Shown piece by piece: positions 14,101-29,600 of a stretch of DNA of 64,000 bases (positions within the stretch are counted from its first letter, which is position 1; every line of letters starts with the position of its first letter). The notes below the pieces were generated by a model, which did not search any database, was not told where the DNA came from, and saw only the letters and a list, made by a program, of their open reading frames with translations. Position numbers and translations under genes: made by a program. Source of the DNA: Liolophura sinensis. Lineage: Eukaryota; Mollusca; Polyplacophora; Chitonida; Chitonidae. Location of the stretch: NCBI RefSeq assembly GCF_032854445.1, contig NC_088300.1:26023608-26087607 (forward strand). The letters are read 5' to 3'.

Positions 14101-17100
14101 ACATCAAATGGAGACTTTTACATCAGTCACGTTGAACAACGCCGATTCTGTTCTGCATTCGGTTGAACATATTGCAATTAAAAGATCTATCTATAACAAA
14201 AGGCCGGGTACCAGTGAAACATATCTTGTATTGCAAAACACAATGAGTCTCTGTTATAAGATTACCTTATTGCTTAGTAGTAATTACATACATTAACATA
14301 TATTTGGACTAGCAAGAAATGATTTCATACAATAAATGGATTGTGAAAAGGTCCTTAAAATGGTATCTTTATTTAAAATTTTTGTTAAAATTTTGCTCAA
14401 CAATGGACCAGCTTAAAATTTTCTCTGGGAATGATGTGCAGATATATTGATGATATTCCCTACCATTGGAATCGTTTCAATAAATTTGTCTGGCAAGAAA
14501 ACAGCAATTCTTGGCTCTTCATTAGGAATTGCGCTTCTGTCATACCTTGGGTCTCTTTCAAGAAATGAACCCTGTTGCTTCACGTCTCTTATCAGCACAT
14601 TCCATCTTTCGGCGTTTACACCAATCGATTTACCTCAGTACACTGCGACGGGTTTTTTTTTTTTGCCTTTGTCTCTCACACAATCGTTAATTACGTATGT
14701 TAATTACATATATCTCTGGGCCAGAGACACGTAGGGCAAAAACGTGTCTGGGTATGTATTGACCGCTTGGGGTCCTCATCAAACAATGAGGCATCAATGC
14801 TCACACTTGCAGAGAACATCCACGTTTTTTGTCTTGTCACTTAATTGTTAGCTGACAAACACAAAAAGCCGAGAAGTTTCGGGTTAATTCAATTAGGCCA
14901 ATTTAGGCAATTGATTTAGCACACCATGTCAGTGAGAGAGAGCAGAGATAATGGCAAGAGATGGCGGCCGTGGTTGTGCAACAGACAGGGTTAGTTAACG
15001 AGAAGCCTGCAAGACTCGTTACTGTATGGATCGTTTGTATATCGTTCAGAATGACAAACACAAGCCACAACTGACATGACTAAATGGCGTTTTTTTTTTT
15101 TTGGCTTCTTTTATCCTCAGCCAGAGGCTTTATTGGAGGGCGTTGCTGTTGTTGCGGCTGGTGTTCTTCGTCACGTGAATTTTAAGCTGCGATGGTCGGG
15201 TCATTTAGCAGCTATCACACTGTTACAGCTCTGATTTTACTCTCCATGTTGTCGTCTTTTACACCCTCTCTTAACACGGGGCTTCAGTGCAGACTAGACA
15301 AAATCTTATATGGTGTTGCATTTCTGTGATTGAATATTTTTATCTATTGTTTTGCAGATGTGTTAGAAATGCTTAAGCTTGAAACTGATTGGTTATCACA
15401 AAAAAATGTCATTCGGTTTAGAACAGGATTTGATCTCCTTCAATGGACAACATGGCATTGCACGATTCCGCCACCCACAACTGACCGTCCTCCCACAAGT
15501 GAAACAATCCTCAGTATGGCGTTAGACAACGATCAAATACATAAATATGTCGACCCGATTATATGTACACAAAGTTGAAAGATCAACACATCGCAACTGC
15601 AAGGAAGAGGTAAATGCTCAATGACTAAATTCTCTGGGACCCAAACAAACACCTGTCCCTGAGCTGGTCCCCCACGGACAAAGAGAGAGAGAGAGGAAGA
15701 AGCCTAGGTGTGGTTCTCACACCACGGGAAAGATCGTTGCTATGATGCGTATTTCTATATATATTCAGCAGTGTTTATAGCTGTGTATACAAGCCTAACT
15801 CCGGACACACAATATTCTATCCAAGACAACAAGCACATAGTGTTGCTGCAAAGCCAAGAGGCCATTTATTGTCTCAATGTATTTACAATTAGATATATAA
15901 AAAGGAATTTCTGGGTCATGGGAAGAAAAATTCTGCGTGGTTGTGACTTAGATATATATTACATAACCTGCTATTAAGCCAGGTATCTATCTCTCCACCC
16001 CCTATCACAATCCTGATCTTCAATTTTCAAATCTTTGTCAAATATTTTGTAGGAAGATCTTATCCAAGTAAACGCGTGCGTGAAATTTTGATCTTAAAGT
16101 TGTCGTTAAGATTTCCCAGTTACATGACTTTGGACTTAGGAAAGAAAGTTGCATAACACCATAAGCCTGCTTGACTTTATTTTATTATCTTGTGTCTTTC
16201 CTATTGTATGCAGTGGAGTGTTCGCTATTTTTTTCTACTGGGGTAAAACCATTCTGTTTCTCAAGCAGACTGCTTACGAAAAGAGGCCAGACCGGTATGA
16301 AAAGATGCTTTGATAAATCGCAGGGTATGAACTAGACGTGAGAAAACGAATTTGTTGCAGCCGCTCAATGTCTCTGTCACCCGTAACTGGAAACTTTCTT
16401 ACAGTCTGAAACTTCACACAGGCTATAAATCCAAATTATATCTCCACTGTCAGCCAATTAGCGTTATATCTCTCTAATTTTTAGATTTTTAGATTTACCT
16501 CAGTTTCCCATTGTATCATGTAAAATCTTTTCCTCCTTATCTTTAACCTTTCACTAAAGTCCAACTGACGGTAAAGGTGATGTCAAGTATCCCATTGATT
16601 ATGTAAGTTTGATTAATCCTTGTTTATATGTGGAAACACCACAAAGTATTAAGTCATAACACCACCTTCAGTCAGACAGTAGTTATTAAGCTAGTGGTAG
16701 GTTAAAGCTTGATATTTTCTTATGGGAACTCGCAAAGGAAGTTAACTTCACTCCAACGCCCAATTATTGCATAGAACAAGGTACCTTTGCATCATTCTAC
16801 TCTTGCGACTGACAATTTAATTGTAAAATGTCAATTTTTTTTCTTTCTTATCTCATTACAACATAATAATCAATACAGGCAGGGAAAAAGTATAAACGTG
16901 ACCTTAATATACCTTTCTGCCATCGATTTTCATACTTCGTGAATATTGCGGACAAATCCAACGTTTGCGGCTTAACAGATACAGATGCCCTGAGAAACAG
17001 ATTACCGCTACCCTGTCATAACTCAGTTATTCCGCTTTTTTCAACCCGTGAATCTGGTATTCTCTTGTTGATGTCCTTGAACAACAGTCAAATAAACAAA

Positions 17101-20100
17101 TAAACCTGTATTCATTATATATGATTATCAAACTGTATACTGGATAAACCAATCACCACTCTTGTTTGAATGGGTACTGGCATCCATCAGTATTAAATAG
17201 CTTAACCAAAACATCCCAAACAACTGACTGTATGGCCAGTAGGACTATACATGCCACTAGACTTGGTTAGAAAACATTTAATCAAGTTCAGTCTTTTGTC
17301 AAATCAAGTTCAATAACAGTTTGGTTTGCTATTAAGCTGCATGGCGTATTTAGACAGATAACTGGACACTGTGTATATGAGTAACTGGCCGCCAATGTGC
17401 CTGCACCGTACGACTTCCATTGGCATGAGGTGCGCCAGCATTGTGTTCATATGAACGATGCCATGTAGGAGCGGACACCGTTTGGGAGATACAATGACCT
17501 CCCGGGTATAATGTTTCTGGCACGGTGACCTTTGGCAATCGACTCGAGTGTCCATCCCATCCTAACTCTGACCTCTATATCTTGCAACACTGACCGTCTT
17601 GCACCTTTACTCTGCCTGATTTATTGTCCTTACGACTGTTGATTTCACGTGATCAAAACTGTCCAGGGCTGCTATAATCGAGCGATTTCTTCCAAGCGAA
17701 AACATAACGAAGAGCTTGATGGTGGCTTTACACTACCTTTATTCCAAAAAACACATAACATAGAACTGGCTCTCACCTCCGCCAAGCCTAGGCTACAAGT
17801 GCGAATTTACTTGATCCCAAATCTGCTCCAAACGGATCACTTTATATCCGTCATCATCCACTGCATATTCTGTCCCAAATACGGGGATAAATTTGGTGGT
17901 GTATTGTCCTCTTGAACAAAGGTGCGGTGCATTTTTGGCCCACCGATTGCAGCGGATGGCTTATACCGGCTGCAAAACTAACGCCAAGCGGATTTGTGGT
18001 GAAGAATATATTTTTCTGCTTAAGGCGCCTCAAACTTTGATGGAGAGAAAAAACTGAAAAGGCAAAATAAGCAAGGAAAAGGTGTCATGTGGTATATAAA
18101 AATTTCAAGTTCAAGCTCATATGACAAGCACAGTGTGTGTTTTGTTCAATGTAGCGGTATGATATGATATGTATCCACAACTCCCTTGTTTTTTCCCAGT
18201 AGATACACCACTCACTGTCCACAATACTTTGACTTTCCTTTGGAGGATCGATTTGGTGAAATCCGACGATTTCTTTGGAAGTATAAAGAAACTCCATAAT
18301 AAATAACCCAATGCAACCGCTCACATATTGTGTCAGAATAATGAAAGCTTGACTCTAAATTGATGAATTAAAAAATTGTTGACACGAAGCTATCCTTTTT
18401 TCACTCATGAACATTTTGGTAGAACTGAACTGTTTGGTTTTCCATAGCTTTTGTAGTTCTACAGGTATCCGGAATAGTTGTCAGCACTGGAATGGAATTT
18501 TAACACTGGAATGAAATGTTTTAAATAATATACAGTTCGAAACCGACGATAGCCACACCTTAGTTCAGGACTTTCACCTACATGTAGCTCTATAATTGAT
18601 GGAACGCAAGGTTAATCGTAGGGTGTGGTCTTTTAATACTTCAGGTAATTCTATAAATAGCATTCTGTTCTATTCGAAAACTTCATATTAGTTTTGAAGA
18701 AATTGTGAAATGGAAGTTTCATTACAAACAGTTTTCGTTCTGACCTCACATAGCTCTAAGAGTTTAGATGCGTTTACATACATAGATCCTATAGCTATTA
18801 ATCTCAGGCAGCTCTAGAAAGTTCATATTTTGGAACTAAACAGCCGATATGCCTTGTCGATCCCTTTAAGAAATGCTATTATTCTCGTAAAGCTTTTCTA
18901 ATACAGTTGTAAATTGTGTTAGCAAACGATACTGCCTTTAGACGTGATATGTCCATTTCAAAGGAAGTAACTGATATTCCAAAGTGTAGTTTACAGATGC
19001 TTGAAATAAAATTTACTGGTTGTAATTATCAGATTAAATTCTCACGGAAGAATGTGAGGAAAGGCTGGGTGCTATCCGGTGATTCTATTGTGTATTGTTT
19101 TACAGAGAGGATAGAGAATACCTTAACAAACAAGTACATTGCCAGGGCTAATACGACAACACACTATTAACCATTTAAATAAGGGTGGGCGAATATATAC
19201 CTTGACAGTTAAGGTTGTTAGCGTGTGTCAAACTTACCTGATTTAAAATCACTACCGATTAAGGATTTTCTTCTCCGCGAATCAACAGAATTAACAAAGA
19301 GATCGACAACTGATCTGGGCATTTAAAAGAATATGAAAACTTCCGACAAAACGGATTGTATCTGATTGTTGATTAACCCAGTGTATACTCTTGAAGTTCT
19401 CACTTATAAACTAACGGCCAGATTTATGGAAAGAGGACATCTGGCCACAAAACTAAGTAATGCTTCCAGTGTGCTACATTACAATTTCATCCAACGACCG
19501 ATTGATTGTATTAATAGCTATATTTTTTTTTTGTTTTGGAAATTGTTCAGAAATATGCCCTAATATTGTCTAGTCGAATATTGTCTATCCATTGGAAATG
19601 TAATTAAATGAACTACGTACATGTGTTAGCATTTGACGTCGAGGAATATATACAGAGAAGGCACTATCCTAATTTAAATGTAGATTGGCCAATATAAAAG
19701 AGAAAGCATGTAAAGTGTGTTTTTGGTGCTAAATGATTTTACATGTACATGTAAATGTGAAGGTGGGCACTGATTCATGCTTGTCCTATCATTTACCACA
19801 CAGTGTGGTTGTAGCCACCCGTACTCTTCCAAACTTGGATCACAGCTCTTAGAAAAGACGAAGTCTTCAATTTTGATATTCACAATTTCAGCATTAGGAT
19901 TATGTCATTTTGAATAATTACTATTCATGACGCTGATCCTGAATTACTGAATAAAACTAAAATGAATGCTTTTTCTTTTCTCGGAGCTACATAAACGTTC
20001 CTACTCTTCTGGAACTAGGCGGTGGATATTCTGCATTCTTTATTACAAATGTTTAACTTTATTGAATGGAAAAGGTTCTGTGTATACAATCATAAACAGA

Positions 20101-23100
20101 AATGATACTGGTCTGCTGAATCCGCTCATTTTGATGTGTCAAAATGTATTCAGCAGCTACAGACAGTGTAATAGCGGGCATGATTGCTACAACTCTGAGC
20201 TAAAACAAGGTACTTGTATACGGGTGCGGGTAAAGGGATCGCCAGACCCAGCGTACGTTGTTGCGCACCAAAGACACTGTCTGCTTCTGCAGATTTGACA
20301 ACAGACAGCTGGCCACGTACAGCGTCCTTATATCGTTCTCGAAGCGAGTCTCTTTCTCATCAAACTGCCGTGCGTATACACTGAGTGGACTCACTTCGCA
20401 TAAATGTACACAGCTATAATAATACAAATTTCTCAATGATGACTCGTTCAACAATTCCTGTGGTTGGGAGTAAAATGGCAGGATGAGCTAACCCTACATT
20501 TCACTTGTTCCAAAGCCCTCACACATTGTTTGTAGATCAGTGATTCAATATATTAAACCACACCGACGAAATCACATTATGAATAAGCTATTGACACAGA
20601 ATTTCTCCAACAAGGCGAGGAATGGCGATAATGCCAGTGAAAAACCCACAAGGCTAGTTTGCAGACTGTTTTCGCTGCACTTGTGTATTTTTGTTGCAAT
20701 AGATAGCTTGCGATGATACGTGCGAGGTCATTTCGGTTCAAAATCACTGACAATCGAAAAACGCTATGTTCACAAAACTTATGTAATTCTGAGAAGAACT
20801 CCATTTCAAGAAAAAGAGGCCTCCACGAAAATACGAGTGGTATTCTTCTCGGACATATCGTTCGGCCACGACTTCAAGGAAGAACCGTAAACTGCGAGAT
20901 TAATGCAGTAAACACTTAACTTTCCAACTGTCGTTTTTGGCTTCTGTTGGTATACTGGAACGTAAGTGTCGCGGACTAGTAACAGTGGGATGAGGAACAT
21001 CGGTTCAAAAGAGAAGCGATAATATCGTTGAAGATGCGCCTTTGTAAAGACTAAATGACACCAAATCAATGAGGATGCGGCGTTGTAAGACACGTTTGTG
21101 TGATCTCGTGAGGCCTCAAGGTAAACGTCCTGATCAAGGAAACCATTAAGTGGATCAACAGCAAACACACGGAGAAAAACTGCTGAGCAGAAGCGTTAAG
21201 TTTTCTCTTAATTTACTGATATCATAAAGAATTAACGCCAAACTCAACAAAAAAACGTTCACAAGGTGAAATTGTCAAAACTCACAATCGGTGGCAATCA
21301 AAGCTCTCCGATTTCGACAAAAAGGTTGTCTTTGGCATTGAGATTCACAAAACAAGACTTTAATGTCATCAATCATCGCAAAAGAAAACTTATCCTGTAA
21401 TTTAATTATGTTGTATTTATTAAATTTACGATCGCTTTCAGAAATATCGTCAGGATGAAAAGAAAACGACGTGTGTTTGCTATGTGTAAATGCAGAGAAT
21501 TAATTGCACTTTGACAAATCAATTTGTTTAATCAGGGCAAATTTGTTTAAAGTGCCGGCCTGGTGTGACGTATGGGAGATTTATTTATTCAAGGGAGCTC
21601 AAGTACGGTTCTCTATAAGGCTGTCTGCAGACATCATCCAATTAAAACAACGTCTGTGGTAAATGCGCCTTTGGACTACATGTAATTGAGTTTGAAGCTG
21701 TGTAAGGTATATATCCTGATGTGTAATGACGAGACTTGAGAAGATTTCACGCGCTATCAAAACTCCGCCGTGTAGGTCGTTTCCTACAGTGCCGGTGGTG
21801 TTGTTGAGGATGACGTCATTGCACATGGGATGATTCTATAGAAGGGCGGCAGTACAACTAGTCTGATCCGGGTTTGCCATAAGCGAACACCTTCCTTAAT
21901 GAGCTATTTATGTTGATCAGTTCAGGAAAAAACACGCTAATTAGCCCAAAACTCACTCGAGCGGTGAGCACTATCTATATCGGATACGATAGACAATATT
22001 TGAGACAACTGGCATCTCCTGTCGGCTCTTCAAACATTATTTACTGCTTAACGCCCCTTGGTCCTATAATATGCTTGCATGGCTCCCCTGTTGTCCGCTA
22101 GGGGCCGGCCCAGCAGCCAGTCGTCTACTGTTGCCGGCATTTGATTGACAGAGAGCTTCGCAAACAATTGCCTCTATAGCAGGGCTCCAGGAAGTGTCGA
22201 TGTGAAAATAAACAGGACATTGACTCAATATTCCTTTCCCCTATCAGAGCCTATGAAATTTGGGCTGTTGGTCGACTCGACCAGAACCTCATTTAAAGGC
22301 GGTCGTCCCAGCGATTTCGTCACACTTCATCAGTCGGCCCTCGAGCTTTCAAGAGGAACAACAACAACAAGGTTAAAACTTATTACCTGAGGCAGGAGCA
22401 CGTTACTATCTGCCGAAAACTTTTTAGGGAAGCTACCAGGACTGATCTCTGTCATTTACTGACAAAGATAGCATTATCATATAAGAAGGTAGGCTTTGTT
22501 TATCATTCATATTCCTTCATTTAGTATAGCATTACCAGCGAATGATCCAATTTTCCATTTAAGTGAGTATGCTTTTTGGGAAACTCTTCAGGCAAACGTT
22601 TCCTTTTCAGCCATTGGGTAGCATGTGGCCTCCTCTTTGTGTTCACCCACACTGTCTTGCAATATTGCCCCCTGCCAACTTCATCTCATTTATTGTATTG
22701 AAGTCGACCACTTTCCTTGATATGCAATGACGCCTAGGACGTTTTTCTAAGAAGGCAGCCTTCTTTTATTTGACATAGAAATTATCTAGGTTTATCTGTG
22801 ATCGATTGCAACGGTAGCCTGTGATGAAGCCATCACTTGGCTGAAGACCTTTTATCTCCAAACAACAGCCTTCAGCCCATGTGGCTGATAATGTAATCCG
22901 CTTTACTTTATAACTGTAATGCATAGAAAATTCTTATTTGCACGTTAAAGTGAACAACTGCGGAAATGATCATGCTTTTATGGACATCAGAGCTATGCCT
23001 CTGTGGATTGGTAATTCCCTTAGCCTTACCTAAAGACCACGTGGCCTTAGATATTATTTTTAAAAGGAAGACATGCTTTGTGTTCAAAATTCCAGTAAGA

Positions 23101-23401
23101 GCAGTTGATTTAAGACCAATACCTTGATTTAGGTTAATTTCTAGGAACAGGCCACTACGTTGCACACTTTCCGCCGCTACGTTCTTTGGGAACATTTCAC
23201 ACGACACATACACCATACACTTTTTTACCTTGCTTATTTCTCTCTAGGTGCCAGAGTGTATGTGACACAAATCACCTAAGTTTGATCAAAGCGCGATTTC
23301 ATTTAAAACCCAAATGTAATACGGTACTTTACGTGTACTATCGGTTTAATTATATGATTTGTCGGTATTATTCTTTATCGATCTTTTCCATTTTCTTCAA
23401 G
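11179..23401. other. Intergenic, upstream of the multicopper oxidase gene
   Basis: Twelve kilobases with no supportable gene. Short frames (for example minus-strand 20,806-21,168, 120 codons) match no family I know and lack flanking exons. The promoter of the downstream gene should lie in the right-hand part or further upstream, but I see no decisive TATA box or initiator. A pyrimidine-rich stretch ending TTCTTCAAG at 23,401 may be a 3' splice site, implying a non-coding first exon somewhere in this interval. Confidence 0.5.
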
Positions 23402-23459
23402 GTATCTACTGGTAGATACTGCAGTTATCACACAGGACCAGAGACAACAACTTCTGGCA

Positions 23460-23623
23460 ATGACTGCCTTAAAAATGGCCCTCAGGGAGGCTTTTGTTCT
23501 ACTCTGCTTCATTGCTTACGTCACCGGGATGATGGGAAAGGATCGTGTCTATTACATCGCTGCAGTCGAAGTCATGTGGGATTATGCTCCATCTGGGCAC
23601 AATTTAGTGGACGGCAGAAAAGG
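23460..23623 (+). CDS. Coding exon 1: signal peptide and start of domain 1
   Basis: It encodes residues 1-55. ATG at 23460 is followed by a second in-frame ATG at 23475 with a stronger context (A at -3, G at +4); either gives a signal peptide with the hydrophobic core AFVLLCFIAYVTG. Then YYIAAVEVMWDYAP opens the first cupredoxin domain, a hallmark repeated at the start of D3 and D5. The donor is AAAAGG|GTGAGT, phase 2. The frame stays open upstream of the ATG as far as the putative acceptor at 23,400-23,401, so transcript data are needed to rule out further coding. Confidence 0.87.
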
Positions 23624-26600
23624 GTGAGTACACTGTAATTTTTTGTTGTCAACGATTGTGCAATTGTTTAAGGCACGATTCAAATACGCTTATTGCATGT
23701 TCAACTGAAGCTAAGATCCTTTCTCCTGTAAAGTTGATTATTTATTAGTCTTAAGACATCTCGCAGTGTAACCCAGTTACGCAAAGTAAACAGCTGTAGT
23801 ACTGAGGAGAAATCCCCATCCCACTTTCCAAAACAATTTGCATAGCTGCATGTTGCTTGTTTTCACTAAGACCATTATTTGACAAAGTGATCTTTTTGTT
23901 ACGCATTGCACACATTTAATTACTTCGGTATCACTTGCCCAAAATACAAAGGGTAAAATTTCTGAGTGATCGTTTGTATAACTTAAAAAAGTGCCCTCAG
24001 AAGACGACAGTCTAATGTTTTATGACAGTGATAATTTGAATTTGTTCTCATGAAGTAAAGCGTGAATTACAAGCCAATTAATGCACACCAACACTTATGT
24101 TCAAAAACTAAAAAAAATTCCTCTCTTTTTTTTGGAGCTGCTTTTTTGACAAGCTGGTTTAAAAAAGATAAAGATATTCCTTTTACAGATGCAAATGCCG
24201 CTTTTACTTCAGTTTTAGGGCCGAGAACATGACTGAAGTAGAGTATCACATTAGCTTTAACTGCAACCACTTGGCTTGAGATACCACGCAGCATACTTAC
24301 ATACCTTCCAATTTGACATTCAACAGATTTAAGAATGCGCACAAATTATCACTTGAGTAAAAGAGCATTACATTTGAATTCGTCTACCGATTCGCTGGTG
24401 TACTAAATACCCCCGAGACTTGGTCCGTTTGCATTCTTTTATTTCTGTTGTATGTGAAATATGATGACCCGTATGTTTAACTTATTACTTATGCATTTAC
24501 ATGAACAGTCAGAATAAAACCCTAACTGCCGTAAATAGACAGGAGGCCGTATTTCACCGTTTACTTGTAACCATCTGCTGTCGTCACTGCTCTGGTTTTA
24601 CTCTCTATGCTGTACGTTTGCATACGTTTAACCCTAACTTCACATTCGGTGTTATGGATCTTTTCCGCGCTGAAATATGTTTACACGCCCATCCAGTCGA
24701 CCACCCAGTCCAGATGACGACATAAGACAGATATTTTCATTAAAAATCTGTATAGGCACTTTTACCCTCTAGACCCTCTAGAAATCAGACAAAAATTTAG
24801 CCTTGGTATTTGTTCCAGAAATGACCCCTGTGAATTTGGTGATCATTCCGAATTACTGAGATTGTATGCCATGCGTCAGCGTAGACAAGATATATGATTT
24901 TAACCTTACTTTAGAATTGTCCCATACTGCCCCGATGTACACACCCAGTGTCCTGGCAGATATCCTAATGACACACAGCACTGAGAAATTCCAACAAAGT
25001 TTGAGATCCTGTATTCACATGTCCGCCATTCCACTACCTTTAACGCCAGCCGCCACGAGCATGGCTACAAGTTCAGCTGCAAATCTTTGCAGACCTGTCC
25101 ACGGAATGTGTCCCTAAGGGGCTAGATTGTGCCAGAGGTTTTCCTGAGCATACATGGTTTTATTTGGTTAAGTTAAAGTTGATATCCTGAAATATGACAT
25201 TCACGCAGATCTCGTTTGAGAAAATGCAAATTCAAAGATCATATTTATAAGTGTCTTAATTAGGAACCTGATAAATTAATCTACACGGTTTAATTACGGG
25301 TGCCAAAAAATTGGTTCTGGTAAATTTGGTAAAACATCTAAACACAACATCTGTCTTACAAATAGTCTTTCCTGCGAAGTAACATTTTTACTCAACCCAG
25401 GTTTTTCGAGTTTCTTGTTTTCAATACGGTCGACAAGTAACTTTCATACTTAAGTGAAAATTTGAAGCTGGTGTCACGGCCGCGCCGAGAACGGAGGGAC
25501 CGACACATAACGGAATCCCTTCGAAGATTCAGTTTATTGACAAGCTTTATTGGGAAAAATTCGAAACATTCAGAAGTGATGTTACAAAATTTATCAGTTT
25601 TAATCAGTTGGAAAAAACGTAATCTTATATTTGTGCAGTTGGAACTGGCTTATGGTGTTTACCGTAAAGGTAACCCAGCCATGGCCGCAACTGTGATCAT
25701 TTTAACTGTTGTACCACAGTAGAATCCCATTAACTCCCTAATAAATGAGTACAAGATGGCGTTAACAAAATGACACACTCAAAGGACGTCGTAAATGGTG
25801 CCACTGGTGACAGTCTTCAGAATGCTTTAACGCCTGACATAGATATTGATTTGGGTGACAGAAGCAGAAATCTCTACCGTGTAATGTTATCGAGTTCTTT
25901 TGGGGGTCAACCCGTTCATCGTTGAACATCACTACAAAGAGCAAGCAACGTTCATCATTAAGTATACGTATCTAATCTCCGAACGTACAATGGGTATTTT
26001 CCAATGGAAGAAAAGGGTTACTCGGGTTGTTTTTTGAGAGATTGCACAACTTCCTGTTGGGGCATTAAACCTCCTCGGGGCACAGGAAAAGATAATGCGG
26101 GGTATCTCGGTGAAGCCACAGGTGACACGAAAATATTCTTGTGGGGCATCACAACAAAATATCACAGCATTAGCAGTTCGTCGGACACGATCTAACTCAC
26201 ATCACCATCACTATAGTGCCCCCACCCCATGTACACCTGAATAACATACACAATGCAGCCTTCTTCACCTATGTTCTTCACCTTGTTTTTCATTGGATGC
26301 CATAGATCGAGAGCCAAGCTTCAGTAAGCTGAAAACAAACTCACTTATTGGCATCTTCTTGTGTAAGTTTGTTGCTTAAGCGAAAGCTCTTTTATCCCCT
26401 CTCAGTACCTGACAGACACGTGAAATGCCCTTTTATACAAATAATCCTACGCCATTTGTGAGAGGTGTTCGGAACTCATCTTAATTTGGGAACGTTCATA
26501 ATTTTAAATTTACTCAATGCATTTATGAATATCTTTGCCCAAAAGAGCGCTGAACAAAAACCCTATAAGGATTAATATGTCTACATTACTGCAAAAGTCA

Positions 26601-29600
26601 AATAAACATTATATATATGTTAGTTAAAAGTTGGTTATTCAACGCCGTTTTAAGAAGAACGGTTTGTGCATGTCATTAAAATTTTTCCAGGTTAACTAGT
26701 TCCTTTTTCCTGAAATAGTTTTACACATCCGTGTATTTTTCTCTATTCAGGTAAAAGTATACTGGTGGGGACACGTCTACATTTTTGGCTTGGGCAGCTA
26801 ATTGCAAATAAATGCGTCTCTGGCCATCGATCTAAGTATAAAAGTGCTGAAGGAAATCAAGGAAACGTTCTGCGAGAAAAATATACAATCACAGTTCCTG
26901 ATACAAAGAGCACCTTAGTGTGAAAAATTTCCATTTCAGCCTTCCACAATCGATCAAACGTTTTCTGTATCGCGGTCACATTTTAGCCAATGTCAGCAGC
27001 TGCCCATTCAATGGACTGCGTTTTTCAGATTGGTCAGAGAAAATGAGCAATACCCATACGCAGTTTATTGTACAAAAATGTCACTGACTTCCCTCCAGCC
27101 AAGCGCTTGGTACAGTAGAAAGATATCTTATTATCTGTCCATGGCATGGGATTAAGTCGAACAAGATGTAAATTTGAAAGTATGTCATCACAGTGTCACA
27201 AGGCTTTATCTTCTCACACAACGACTTAAGGGTAGACGTCAGTTTATTAACATGATAACCGATTCATCTTTTTAGTGTTTTTAAAACGTGTTGAATTGTG
27301 AAAAATGTGGAGAGAATTCGGCGCAAAGGACAATATATCATCCGAGCAGGAAGCTGTATTTCAGCACGTAAAAGTTAAAACTTTGAATATCAACTTTCAC
27401 GATTTGATATTTGCCCTAAACAATATATGTCTGCAGTCAGAAGTGTTTTTAAGATTGTAAATGCCCTTACACGCAAACTTATAATATAAGCAAAGCTGGT
27501 GCAAATGTAACCAATATTGACATCGATACGCAAGAATTCAAAGTTTTTTTCTGCTTCTTCTTTATGTTTCGTCAAGTCCGATAGATGAACACACAAGTCG
27601 TGATTACGTGTTAATCCCATTATAGGGCATTAAACATGATGGGTTAAAAAGTGTGAACACGACATTTTTGCATTTGCTGACAAAGATTAAGAATCAATTC
27701 TTATCACTTGTTTGAACAGATCGATAATTTCATACGGTGTGAAATTATCATCGCTGACGTGAACGAGAGCCTTTAAACAAAGCGTTTCGACCATTGCAGT
27801 TGTCACAGTAATACAGTCTCTTCGTCAAAAAAGAAAGGTTTCGACATTGAGGGGTTAAGACAATATAGAATGAGAAAGGTCAATAGTGGGTTACAGTTCG
27901 GGCACCAACGGTTCGATATCTTCCTTAAAGACTGTTTCATCGATATTGTCAGTTGTTCTCACACCAAAGACCGCTAAATGCAACCAAAGGTGGGGATCGA
28001 CCGGCGAATCAACCGGCTTCGTTTGTCTATACACATCCACGGTACACGTAGCTACTCCAGGACTAAGTAAATTAATCAGCCATCTAAGACAAAGATGCGA
28101 TTAGCAGTTTTTTTGGAGCGGTCAAGGATTAACAGGTTGGGACCTTTGAGGATAGGTAGACTTAAAGAAAAGAGTAAACAGTCGTGCGGAGGAAAAAACT
28201 TGCCAGCAAATTAGAAAAAAGGGTTCTCGCTTGTTGACATATAGACGTCAAGTGTGGTTTTCACAGACCTGTTTCCGGACAGACTTTTTTACATTCGCAA
28301 AGGTGTATCCATGTTGGACAAGGAATCGAGAAACTACAATTTGCAATTAAGACTGTAGGCCAAGGTGAAAAGAGAACAAAATGACTGATAAGTCATACGG
28401 GCATGGTGGTAAAGTATCACAAAGCACATATGAAAAGTGTTCAGCTTTTACCGCTTTCAGTTGGCAATTTCTGCAGAAACATAACGGTTTTGTTTTGTTT
28501 TTTTTTTACACATAAACTGCCATAAAAACCATCTGCGCTTAAGGCAGACTACCTTTTATTGCCCGTCTTTGTGAGATGAACTTTTCAAACTTGTCAAGGT
28601 TTCTTAGTTTCCCTGTAACCAGTTTACAAATATTGTAGCGATAACAACCACTTGGGATTTGTCATTATGTGGCTTCGTACACGGAACAGGTTAAGGGATG
28701 CGCTAATATTTGACCTGCTAAGACTCATACAGCCAAGGCTTAAAACCAGTGCATTCACGGTAATTAGCTCAACGAGGGTAAAACTTTGACTCATTTCATG
28801 TGCAGAGGCTTTTGTAAGGACTTTATGTGTGCTAAAGGTAATAATTTGCACCGTATGCCTGCTTGTTGTGTTTTCGGATTCTGGCACCCACAAACGAAAC
28901 TGGATATTGGATTTTTTGTGTCTTCACGCCGGGAGCCAGTGTCATTGACAGACACACTGACACAGCGTCTAACGTTCCGAATCTTTTCCCTCACCCCTAT
29001 CACCGCGATTTGGTCGATTACACAAATAACACACGCTCCTGTGGATGCTGAACATAGATATGTTAAATCGTCTACCGAACCCGCTAATCTCCAACGTACT
29101 CTTTCAATGATTTCTTAATGAACTCAATAAGATACTCACGACCCCCAAAATATCACGGCAAACACCTCTCAATGTGGGCCTAGCAAGAAGTTGAAAAGTT
29201 GACATCAGCGTAAGACAAATTTAGAGGAGTTTTTGTCCCAAGCTAAGCCGAAATAACGTTTTATGTTGAGGTGTTTTGGCGCTGTTTTTGACTCGTCTGT
29301 CTCGTACGTGAGAACATGGAATTAAAGGCAGCGTCAACTTCTATTTACTTTTATCATTATCGCTGGCACGTGACAGAAGCCACAAAGTGAATTGAACACT
29401 TCTTGTCACGGTTGTAAATTGTGTCACCACAGATGAAACGCTCTCTAATTAGAACGGGCTGATAAAAAGTCACCTAAAACTCGGTATACAGGAGAGCTCA
29501 TTCCCCAACTTGACTGAGCTAACAATTGGGATGGATCCTAAGTGATCGTGGATGCTAAATAACGACGCAACTCGACTGGAGTTATACTCCAGTCATTACG

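Noticed and set aside
20806-21168. Minus-strand frame of 120 codons
   Set aside because: No family resemblance, no splice partners, and a length possible by chance in a window this size.
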